A stretch of DNA of 64,000 nucleotides. Source: Eublepharis macularius (lineage: Eukaryota; Chordata; Lepidosauria; Squamata; Eublepharidae). The notes below the pieces were generated by a model. That model ran no database searches. It saw only the letters and a list, made by a program, of their open reading frames with translations, and was not told where the DNA came from. Where the stretch lies: contig NC_072801.1 in the NCBI RefSeq assembly GCF_028583425.1, positions 21,534,001-21,598,000 of the forward strand. The letters are read 5' to 3'. Positions 54,787 through 64,000 of this stretch are shown here, in pieces (positions within the stretch are counted from its first letter, which is position 1; every line of letters starts with the position of its first letter). The position numbers and the translations under genes are program-made.

Positions 54787-55233
54787 GGCTGTTTCCACAC
54801 AGCTGGTCATTCCCATCCTTTGCCTGTTTTTTGTGTGTGTTTTGCTGAGTCGTTCCGAAAACTCCCCAAAAGTGCTTACCTTGCAGTTTGGGAGGGGAGG
54901 TTGAGCACTTTTGTCATTGTCGCCCACCTCCCTTTCAATTTATTTATTTTTGCTCTGCACATGTGCGATTGCATGCTGAGAGCTTCAGGAGAATAGGTGG
55001 GCATTGATAACATGATTCCTCAGCGCTCTAACCATTCACATGCCCAAGAACGCAGAAGAAACGCTCCGTTAGCCTGCGGCAAAAGAAAAGTCCAGGGAAA
55101 GTGCAGTCCCAGAAAAGATGCCGAATAAACGGTGCCTGCAAGCATTTTGCAAATGGAGATGTCTGGAATTGTGGGGGAAAGCTGCCAGAGTTTCGTGAGT
55201 GAGTCGTTCCTATAAGGACGTGTGGAAACGGCC
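54787..55233. mobile_element. Inverted-repeat DNA element flanked by GTA (447 bp)
   Basis: Ends GGCTGTTTCCACAC and GTGTGGAAACGGCC form a terminal inverted repeat of about 14 bp. 'gagtcgttccg' near the left end recurs inverted-context as 'gagtcgttcct' near the right. GTA flanks both sides (54784-54786 and 55234-55236). Confidence 0.65.
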
Positions 55234-56325
55234 GTAGTCATTTTGGCTTGGTTCAGACTTAATGCCAAATTATACATTGGCTACTGCGTGAACTTCAGGG
55301 TCACTCAGCTCTTTTCCCTCCAACCCAGTGAGCTAATTAGTTACTTCTGCTTTGGTGGGAAAGGTGCTGATTGCTGCCAAAACAGTGAAATACAGTTTGA
55401 ACTTAGCCTGCAAACCAGGATTCCAAACTGGGAACAAAGCGCCGTGGGAATCTGAGACACCAGCGGCAAGCATAAAATGACAGTCCGCTGGTTCAGATGT
55501 AAGACAGCAAACAATGCCACAAAAGTGGAAGTACCGAATAAGCTTACTGGCTGTGAGGGGAAAAAGGAGAAGAAAGGATCTTGCAAGGGAACCTAGAACT
55601 CCTTCAAGGTTCATGCACATAGTGCTCAACTTCAGTTTGGTGTTAGGTTTGCACTTGGTCCATTGAAGGCAAATGATAACCAGGCAACATTTAGTATTTG
55701 TTTGACAAAGATTGAAAAAAGATATTATCTCATCAAGACTTTTTTTAAAAAAAATCTTGTTGGTAGTGTCACTTCTCCATACTTTTGTGGACATTTATTT
55801 TTTAAAAGCTGTGTTCTTTATTACTTATCAACCCCAAAGATAAACAGAGATTGCCAAAACATTTGTGTATGAAGCATGTTTATATTTTCAGCAGACCAAT
55901 AAGTACAGACAAATGCAGGAATTACTCCGGGAACTCTGGCTGTTCAATTCAGATACTAAATGTTACAATAGAACAGCTGTAATCTTCAACCCAAACCTAG
56001 AGAACATAGCTGACTTCATCCATACCTCAGAGGCCCAGCTGGACAAGACTTGGCCCACACAGTGCTGGCTAGGACTTGGTTGTTACTGGTGAAGTGGAAA
56101 TTACCCACAAAACTACTATGGCCTTTTTGCACGGGTTGAAGCCGTCCAGTTCTGAAGTCACTAGAGGAATTGGCATTCAATTTACGCCAAGTCTAACCAA
56201 CAGTGACATAGATCCTATTTGAGTAACTACGCAGTGCCAGCAACAGCAGCAATTTCAGGTGGTGAAGGATCTGACTTAAGGAGTTTCAGTCCCTGTTTAG
56301 TGAGGATTGAACTAGCTGTACAAAG

Positions 56326-56544
56326 TAGGGTTGCCAGGTCCAGGTTGAGAAATTCTTGGAGATTTTGGGGGTGGAGCCTGGAGACGGCGTGGTTTGGGGA
56401 GGGGAGAGGCCTCAGAATGGTATAATGCCATAGAGTCCACCCTCCAAAGCAGCCATTTTCTCCAGGGGAATGGATCTCTGTCACCTGGAGATCAGTTGTA
56501 ATTCCAGGAGATCTCCAGCCACCACCTGGAGGCTGGCAACCCTA
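56326..56544 (+). mobile_element. TAGGGTTGCC hAT-like family copy with target duplication
   Basis: Runs from TAGGGTTGCCAGG to GGCTGGCAACCCTA, flanked by GTACAAAG (56318-56325) and GTGCAAAG (56545-56552). It is the least diverged copy in the window. Confidence 0.9.
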
Positions 56545-56860
56545 GTGCAAAGTCACTTTTAAGTGATGCAATTTTAAATAAATTTGCAGAAGCTCATAGA
56601 ATCAAAGTTTCAAAGCATATAATCAAATGTGAAGTGCCTGGTTGTTTTCAATTACTTCTTTAATAGTTGTGTGCTGCAGAGTTACATGAGATAGCAACAC
56701 AACATATAGATCAAATGGATTTTTATTAATTGCATTTGGCATAAGGAGTACTCACTGGGGCAGACGACCAGAAGCTTCCGCTTGCTGCCAAAACGGATTC
56801 AATTGGCTCCTTCTGCTGCCATTCCTGATCTGGATATCTAGGAATGAACTGACATGTCTG

Positions 56861-57135
56861 TAGGATTGCCAGTTCCCCACTGGGGGCAGGGCAGGGATTC
56901 CCTGCCCCCCTTCCATCCCCCTCCCCTGCTTACCTGGATGGCGGGGGGGGGAATGCGCCTCCCCGGGTGTGCTCCTGGGCGGTGCAGCATGCTCCACAGC
57001 AGCCCAAATCAGGCCCATTTCAGCCTGAATTGGGCTGAAATTGGCCCGAATCAGCCCAAAGCGGGCCCGAATCTGGCTGAATCGGCCCAAATCTGGCTGC
57101 TGCAGAGCGCAGGAGCACTTCCACACCCCTCTCCC
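56861..57135 (-). mobile_element. GC-rich hAT-like element with internal short repeats
   Basis: Starts 'aggattgccagttccccac', in inverted orientation relative to the 35720 family. The interior (57000-57100) is a degenerate tandem of 'ggcccgaatc' and 'ggcccaaatctgg' units that creates a chance 163-codon minus frame. Confidence 0.5.
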
Positions 57136-58483
57136 CAGTAAACCTCCACAGCAGCTAACATCATAGCTGGTAAACTGCTTAACAGTGGTTAGAGGAGGAG
57201 CTGGCTCCCAGCTTATTAGCCTTGGTCTGCAGGGAGCCAGCACTGTATCTGCACCAGCCCAGAGTGGATTTTACTATATTTTCCATTTGTTGCAAGCTAA
57301 TAAAAAGCTATATTGTCAAAGTATTTCAGAGTAACTGTCCTTTTTTTCTTGTAGAATATATGCAAGACAAAAACAATATCAAAAATTAAAACAAGAAGTG
57401 TATTTCTTTTTAAAAAGATGCAAAACTGCATCTTATCATTACAGATTTCTTTCCTTGCAAAGAAGGAACCAAAACAACAGAACTCATGCATTTGTGGGCA
57501 CTCGTTTATTTCTAGGGATAGGGAAAGGTAATAGACAAGTTTAAAATTGCTGTATAACAAGAAAAGGGGATGGGGACTTCTAGCATTGCTGTAGTAGCAG
57601 GAGACCCAGCAAAGAATAAGGAAGATATTGCATTAATAGCAACATAATTAATAAAGGATTTAAACTGACAAAAACAAAAAGAGAGGATATGAAGGAAATG
57701 AGTGTCATAAACAAGAAATAAACCCATTATGGGGTGTTAGTATATTGCTGGCAGGGCCAGACATATCCCCAAAGTGGCACCCTATTAACTTGTTTATTAA
57801 GGAACATATGATTAGGGTCAAATAACTTAATGTTTATGGCTGATGGAAATTAAGAGTGGGAGTGATGTCTGAAGGTTTTTACACAAAACTAAGATTACTG
57901 GTAGAAGCAAGATGACTTCTTGAAAAATTAAAGGGCATAGGATAAGAGACAAATCTCCAGTTAAGGACCACAAGTGGCATGTGCTGTGCTACCAGAAGTC
58001 AGATTGGTAGTAGCAGGGGCATCTGGAAGAAAGAACTTTATGATTGTATTTCTGCTATGGATTTTTATAAACACAGCAGCATGTAATAAAGGACAAAGTG
58101 CATCGTTATAAATTAGACATTCAATCCTTCGGTTCCTGCAAGCATTGCAAAACTTTTGAAATAAAATAAAAGCAACTATTGGAATGTTTTCCTGTAAATG
58201 TTCAGCTTTGGTCTGTAATGTAGGACACACCTTCTTAGAACACAATAGCTCAGCAGGTCAACAATGCATAAAGTCCCTGTAGCTTCAGGTTTGCATCCTG
58301 CTGACATACATCCTGCTTGCAATGGCACCTCCACCAGAGTAGCAAATTATTGGATTATGTAGAAATTCACATCAATATCCTTGGACATAATAATATTGTA
58401 CATAGATCACTTGATCATAGCAAAAGAAATACTTGTCTTTGTAATTTATTAAACAGTCCCATTCCTAAATATTTATTTTACTT

Positions 58484-58683
58484 ACTTCATTTATATTTCA
58501 ATGGGGTCCCAAGTGGCTTCTCTTCCATTTTACCCTCACAACAACCCTATGAGGTAGGTGATGCTGGGAGTGAGTGAATGGCCCAAAGTCATCCAGCAAG
58601 CTTCCAAGGCAAAGTGGGGATTGGAACTTAGGTTCCAAGATCCTTGTCATTCACTCTGACCAGTACATCACGCTGGACTGGAT
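58484..58683 (-). mobile_element. tRNA-derived SINE
   Basis: The plus strand shows the inverted body 'accctcacaacaaccctatg', 'aggtaggtgatgctgggag' and head 'accagtacatcacgctgga'. Confidence 0.6.
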
Positions 58684-58980
58684 TTGCCCCAGAGCCTCTC
58701 TCTCCTTATGGTTATGGTTTATGGGTATGATATGTTGATACATTTGTCAGGATACATTAATCAATCACTTATTTGCTGATATAGCAGGCCACAGGATTGT
58801 CAGAATGGGAAAACCATGCATCGTTTCCATTTGGGAAGAAAATGCTATTCCAGAATAGCAATTAGTAAATTTAGTGCAATGTATGTATATCCATGTAAAA
58901 ACATTTAATCCAAAGAGTTTAATCCCTAAATCATGTCACATCTGCAGACACCTTCCCCTTTCCTACCAGACAGTTATGGC

Positions 58981-59143
58981 CAGGGTTTTTTTTCTGGGAA
59001 AAGAGGTGGCGGAACTCTCAAAAGGGAAACGAGGAAGAAACACTCAGGATTCTTTGAAATCATATTTTCAAGCACTATTGCCGAGTATTTTCAAGAGGTG
59101 CCGGAACTCCGTTCCCCCATGTTTCCCCTGAAAAAAAGCCCTG
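58981..59143. mobile_element. hAT-type non-autonomous element, copy 3 (163 bp)
   Basis: Starts CAGGGTTTTTTTTCTGGG and ends GAAAAAAAGCCCTG, with the exact 8-bp duplication GTTATGGC at 58973-58980 and 59144-59151. It shares ends with the copies at 9258 and 18578 but has an unrelated, shorter interior. Confidence 0.9.
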
Positions 59144-60007
59144 GTTATGGCCCACTTTTGCATCCTTCCTGACCCATACTTCGAGAACCTCTCCTTTAAG
59201 CTGTGTTCAGACATTAGAGAAGGTAGCTGAACACTCCCAATCCTCCTGTTGTTGTTAGCATCCCTCAAATCAGGCTGGAAGAACGGTGAGGGGTGGAGAT
59301 TAAAGACTCTGGAGAGAAAATTAGCAGAGAAAGAGGGGGAAAGGGAAACAAAAAGGTGACAAAGAAAACACTGGGAAAGGAGGGAGAGTAACACAGCAAA
59401 GGAGAAATGAATGCGAAAATGGATAAAAAAGAGATGGGAAAGGGGTCAGGAAGCAGGCACCAGGTAACATACTGATGGGCACAATGCTGGGGGTTGCTGG
59501 CTTAAACTTTCAAGCTATGAACAATATTATGTTCCAACAGTTGCATGGTAGTTTTAAATGTCAACACAAAGTCATTTCCACTGCTTGCATTAATTTGTGG
59601 CATTGAAGCAGTTTTATAAGCACTCTGTCAACTGAAAAGATTGATAGATTTCCTCCTCCCATAACATTAACTCAAACCTGCCCTAAGACGAATCAGGAAA
59701 TTAAAGCATTTAAATTCTTGTATTGGGAGTCCCCTCAGTTTTGTGCAAGTATACTTAAGAACATTATGCAAGGTGTAGAAGTACATTCTGGAGGGAATCC
59801 AATCGAAGGATATTAAGCGCACAAGCAGGCACTATGCTGTGTGTGGAGGAAGAATCACGAGGCCACAAACAAACACTGTTCATTTCCTTTTGGACTTCTC
59901 CTAAATCGTTTAGCTACCTTGCAATTCAGGGGTTTAGTTGTATGATTGACTTTGTAGGCACTACGACAAATGGTTGACTGGTATTGCCAAAAAGCGATAG
60001 TTCAGTC

Positions 60008-60225
60008 TAAAGTTGCCAACCCCTATGCGCAGCCTGGAGATCTCCCAGATTTACAACTGATATTCAGGCAACAGAGATCAGTTCCCCTGGAGAAAATGGC
60101 TGCTTTGGAGAGAGGACTTTATGGCATTACACCCCACTGAGGTCCCTCTCCTCCTCAAACCCCACCTTCCCTGGGTTCCACCTCCAAATCTCCAGGGATT
60201 TCCCATCCTGGAGTTGGCAACCCTA
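60008..60225 (-). mobile_element. TAGGGTTGCC hAT-like family copy
   Basis: Reverse copy from 'taaagttgccaaccc' to 'gagttggcaacccta'. The body is intact. No matching target duplication was seen. Confidence 0.75.
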
Positions 60226-62214
60226 ATCTATGCCCACCTACCTCAACTGTCCCATATTCATTTCATCCCATCTTTACAGGCTTGAGAGAAAGCAACTTGT
60301 CTAAGTTGGTGGTAGAAAATCCAACACAACTAGCCCAGGGTTTATTATTGAAACCCTTGAACATATATTCGAGGCTAAAGCAGAACTGTGCCCATCTCTC
60401 ACTGCTAAGTAGCTGAAATAAGCATCTCTCTATTTAAAGTTTGAAACATGTCATTTCCAGTTTGCTGGGATCCCTTACATTTTTTAAAATTCTTGAACAC
60501 CAAGGGCTAAACGAGAATCCTTGAAGGCAGGTAGACAGGGTGGGGTGCTTTTGGGAGAGGTGCTTCAGAGAAGACGGGGAAGGGAGAGCTGCAAAGGAAT
60601 AGGGAAGAAGACAACAAATAGGGCACAAGAATGTGGCTAAAACGTGTGTTTTGACAGACTGGGAAGGGGAGACAAAAGGGTACTTGTATCTATGCCTCAG
60701 ATCGGAGGGAAACAATTTAGTTGGGGATGTTTTAATGCTGCTTTGACAGGAAACACCAAAAGAAACAGCCCTCAGGGCAAAGCTCCAGTCAGCAGAAAGG
60801 GAGGCAACACCACCTACCTATAGACTCAGATCGGGGTTTCAAGTAGTCTCTGTTCTGACCAATGAAGAGCAGAGAAACCAGTATCTTTTTGGGACGGATG
60901 GCAGAAGCAAGGTTTTTTTTTTAATGGGGTGGAGTCCTAGTCATTAGAATTCTGCAGGCCCCAGACCCCCAAATTACCCAGCTCTAGGACATCCAAAACA
61001 TCATATTTTTAAAAAGCCAGATTTTAAGTCTGGTTATATGAGAACACAAGGAGGCATTAGAGTTGACTGCAACTCCTTCTAATCAGTAATACACAGCATT
61101 GTTTCAGAAGTAACCATCCCATCATGCCTGTCTCTCTGGTATGTCCTCTGTCATCTTGGGCTTTTAAAACCATTTTCTTAAGTTAAAATGGTTGCCCCAA
61201 GAATTGATAAATATAGGACAGAAGGAGCAGAATATGTGCATAAATATCTAAAGTTTGAAGGCTGGTAATGAATATTGACCTCAATCACAATTATGATTTT
61301 TTTCAAATTGCTCTTTTTATAACTCGGCTTTCGAGTTGCAAGCTGCAATTCCTTTGCTTTCCGCTTAGCCACACCTTATTTTATTGTATAGCACTGATGG
61401 TAGAAGACTAGTGAAGTGGCCAACAACTGAATCAACAGAAGTTGGTCCAATGAAAGGTATCAGCTTACTTGCTTCCTGGTACTGTGTATTGTGCCAAATC
61501 ATTCCTCCTTTGACAAACTAGAGCTGTACCACTACACACTCTTCATACTAGTCAATCATCTGCTCCATTCTAAAGTTTGTAGGTGGGTGCCATGAATATC
61601 TGTCATCCCACCACAAAAAGAAAGATACCATGGAGTTGGAAAAGGTACAGATGTAGCAATGTTGTATATGTGTTTGCAGAACTGAAATGCTATTTTGGTT
61701 CTCTAGGCCTCTGGACAACTAAACAGCTAGGATTTTCCCAGCCCTGCATAAGCAGGTAGCCTAGAAACTAGCAAAGTTAGCTGAATTATCCAGCGATGTA
61801 CAGACAGAAGGGTTGCAGTGACCACTATTCTCATTTTGATTGCTAGTTGCATACAGATCTAACTTTATGGGTTGGAAAAATCTGCATTGCCTAAAAACAA
61901 ATCCCATGACTTATTGCATGCAGGCAGCCTTACAAGTTTTCCTCTTTTGCAGATTTGCAAGAGAGTTCTGCTCAGCTACAGCATTGCCACCGGGTCCCCA
62001 TATTCACTCAACCTTGATGTGGATTTCTTGAGAGTTTAGTGGATCCAAGATTGAAGCTGCAGCGGAGAGCATTTCTTAAATCAGCTGTTGTTTATTTTAT
62101 AATTCTTTTATTTGGATATTTACAGCAAAAAATTTATAGCAGGTATGATGGCTGGTTAAGAAAGAATTCTGCCTAACAATTCCTGTCTAACTTGAATGAA
62201 CATTAAAAAGCTAT

Positions 62215-62400
62215 GGGAAGGGGCCATGGCTCGGCAGCTGAACACGCTTTGAACGCAAAAGGTCCTAGGATCAACCCCTGGCATCTCTGGTTCACAATCC
62301 TCTACCTGAGGTCCTGGTTCACAATCCTCTAACCTGACTAGACCAGGATGGACCAATGATATGACTTAGACAGCTTCGTACTACATCCATAAGAGATTTG
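62215..62400 (+). mobile_element. tRNA-derived SINE with internal duplication
   Basis: The head 'ggccatggctcggcagctga' leads to 'aggtcctaggatcaacccct'. The segment 'tggttcacaatcctct' occurs twice in tandem context, a local duplication. Confidence 0.6.
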
Positions 62401-63589
62401 GTTCCTCAAGTGCTTTGGAAACCTGGCTTCTTGGCTCTTCCCTAATACAGGGCAGATATCCTAGCCAACTCATAGCCATGAGAGCTTGCTTGGCCTGCAC
62501 CCTTTCTCTTTGCTTTTCTATATTTCTCTTTTGGGGAACTAACAGGATGGAAACAGGAGTGGGTGGACAGTGGGGTGCTTTTTATAACAAAATATAAAAT
62601 ATTGGTAAGTTAGATTTTCATTTACAGTTTGAGTTATCATCGGTTATGCAATCAGTCCTAGAGAAAGCCTGCCAAACTCATGCAGAGCCCAAATGAGAGA
62701 GTCCAGAGCCATGCATGTGTCTGCAATGCAAACTCCAGCTTTGAAAGGTGAATGTCACAGTCTTGTAGGCAGATTGAGCTGAGCACTGCATAAAATTCAT
62801 ACCACCTTAACAATAAGATGAGTCATGCTTCCAAGTGCTTAGCACTGCCATGCCTATAGTTCACACACACATCCTTAAAATGCCAACTTTATTTTCAAGG
62901 AAAGCACTAGTTGTAGGGAAACTCTGCTATTACTTTTAGAGCTTTGTCAGTTTACACGATGATATCCACACATTGCCCACCTGGCGGTCTTGCACTGGAT
63001 TCTGTAGACTTCTTGGGGATGGAGGAGATCCAGAAAATAGATCCCTGGTGCCCCAGGAGGACATATAGAGAAAGTTTGTGGAAATATGTTTAGTAGGTTT
63101 AATGAAGCTGCAAGAAAACAGCACTCCTGTGGTTGACCAGTGGGGTCAAAGGCACAGTGGAAGACAAAAATTCCTTTCCACCCCTTTTGCAGCCAGCACC
63201 GCAACCAGAAACATCCCCAGTTCTTTCTCTCCCCATCTTCCAGCCAGGTTTCATTTAGAACAGTAAGAGCGAGAACGACAAGATAGAAGGAGACTGTAAT
63301 GCTGTGAGCTGAGTAGTTATAAGCTTCACCCTGTGAAAAGTATGCAACTCCCCACCCCCAATCCTAATAGGATAATTAGTAGAGACCGTAATTTAGCCAT
63401 ATCCTAGGAACATGCTAGAGATCCTGACATGGGCCATAATAAATTTCTAAAAAAATGTTGAAGTTTATTTTAAAAAATCCCTCTAATGACATAATCCACT
63501 GTTGAAATGTGGTGCATGAAATATGGCTCATATAAAAGAATTATTTCTGATAAAATAAGATCTTAGTGATTCTTCATAGCAAAGTAAGC

Positions 63590-63790
63590 AAACCTATTAC
63601 TCTTTGGGTCAGGAAGCAATTTTCCCCAGGCCAGTTTGGCTAGGGATTCTGGCAGTGTTTTGCCATCTTCTGGTCATGGAGCAGGGGTCACTGGGGGTGT
63701 GAGGGGGGAGGTAGTTGTGAATTTCCTGCACTGTGCAGGGGGTTGGACTAGAAGACCCTGGAGATCCCTTCCAACCCTATGATTCTATAA
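63590..63790 (+). mobile_element. CR1 LINE 3' end
   Basis: Reads 'gtcaggaagcaattttcccc', 'aggccagtttggctagg', 'gggggttggactagaagacc' and ends 'ccaaccctatgattctata', the hallmark CR1 3' UTR with its octamer-like terminus. It is 5' truncated. Confidence 0.85.
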
Positions 63791-64000
63791 TGAGTAGATC
63801 ATCTTGTACTGTTTTAATGTGGTCATATGATCACAAAAGTGCACATGCCTCATTAGGTTAACAATTCAGACACACCTCAACATAATTAAAGGGATTTGTC
63901 ATGGAGAAAGGCATGGTTTTTATCATGGCAAAAAAATGCAACAACCTTTAATGTTAGGTTAAAATAGCAAAAACAAGACCACAACAACCTCTCCCAAATT

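Larger units (their letters stand above)
52090..64000 (-). other. BAIAP2L1: BAIAP2L1 intron 1, partial (over 11.9 kb, phase 0)
   Basis: Runs from the exon 2 acceptor to the window edge. No exon 1, start codon context or CpG-rich promoter was recognised. Contents are SINEs, two hAT-type elements with target duplications, a large inverted-repeat element and a CR1 3' end. I see nothing identifiable in 52340-53980, 55240-56320, 57250-58480, 59150-60000 and 60230-62210. Confidence 0.8.

Noticed and set aside
56752-57243. 163-codon minus-strand open frame, the longest in the window
   Set aside because: It lies in a GC-rich repeat with degenerate internal tandem units; low-complexity translation and no domain.
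52090-64000. Search for BAIAP2L1 exon 1 and promoter
   Set aside because: No sequence encoding the conserved N-terminus followed by a donor was found and there is no CpG-rich island; exon 1 must lie beyond the window.

Overview
This window is vertebrate nuclear DNA, most likely from a squamate reptile; a gecko is plausible but not proven. The evidence is a long intron-rich gene with GT-AG introns, plus the repeats. These include LINE pieces that read as BovB/RTE, CR1, L2-like and L1, tRNA-derived and 5S-rRNA-derived SINEs of lizard type, and many small hAT-like and palindromic DNA elements. There are no operons, CRISPR arrays or bacterial signals.

The only protein-coding gene I can support is BAIAP2L1 (IRTKS, an I-BAR/SH3 actin-membrane adaptor) on the minus strand. 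I reconstructed thirteen coding exons, exon 2 (52014-52089) to the terminal exon 14 (3209-3284). Every junction is GT-AG and phase-consistent. Together they give 491 codons plus a stop; the first about 17 residues (exon 1) lie beyond base 64000. The human protein is about 511 residues, so the gene looks intact. Exons 2-8 encode the I-BAR domain, exon 9 a proline-rich linker, exons 10-11 the SH3 domain, exon 12 a variable linker and exons 13-14 the C-terminal WH2-like tail.

Layout: 1-3208 is 3' UTR and downstream flank with no other gene seen. The span 3209-18182 is compact and holds exons 14 to 4. Intron 3 (18183-45948, 27.8 kb) contains most of the mobile-element load. Exon 3 is at 45949-46035. 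Intron 2 runs 46036-52013, exon 2 follows, and intron 1 fills 52090-64000.

Several insertions are read directly from target-site duplications: three hAT elements with TIR CAGGGCTTTTTTTC, a second hAT family starting TAGGGTTGCC, a 5'-truncated L1 with a 12-bp duplication, a tRNA-SINE with an 11-bp duplication, and a large palindromic element flanked by TTA. The observation most likely to matter for the host gene is a 43-unit TG repeat that begins eight bases inside intron 9, next to its 5' splice site. I found no convincing undescribed system. The rest is a normal gene in a repeat-rich genome.
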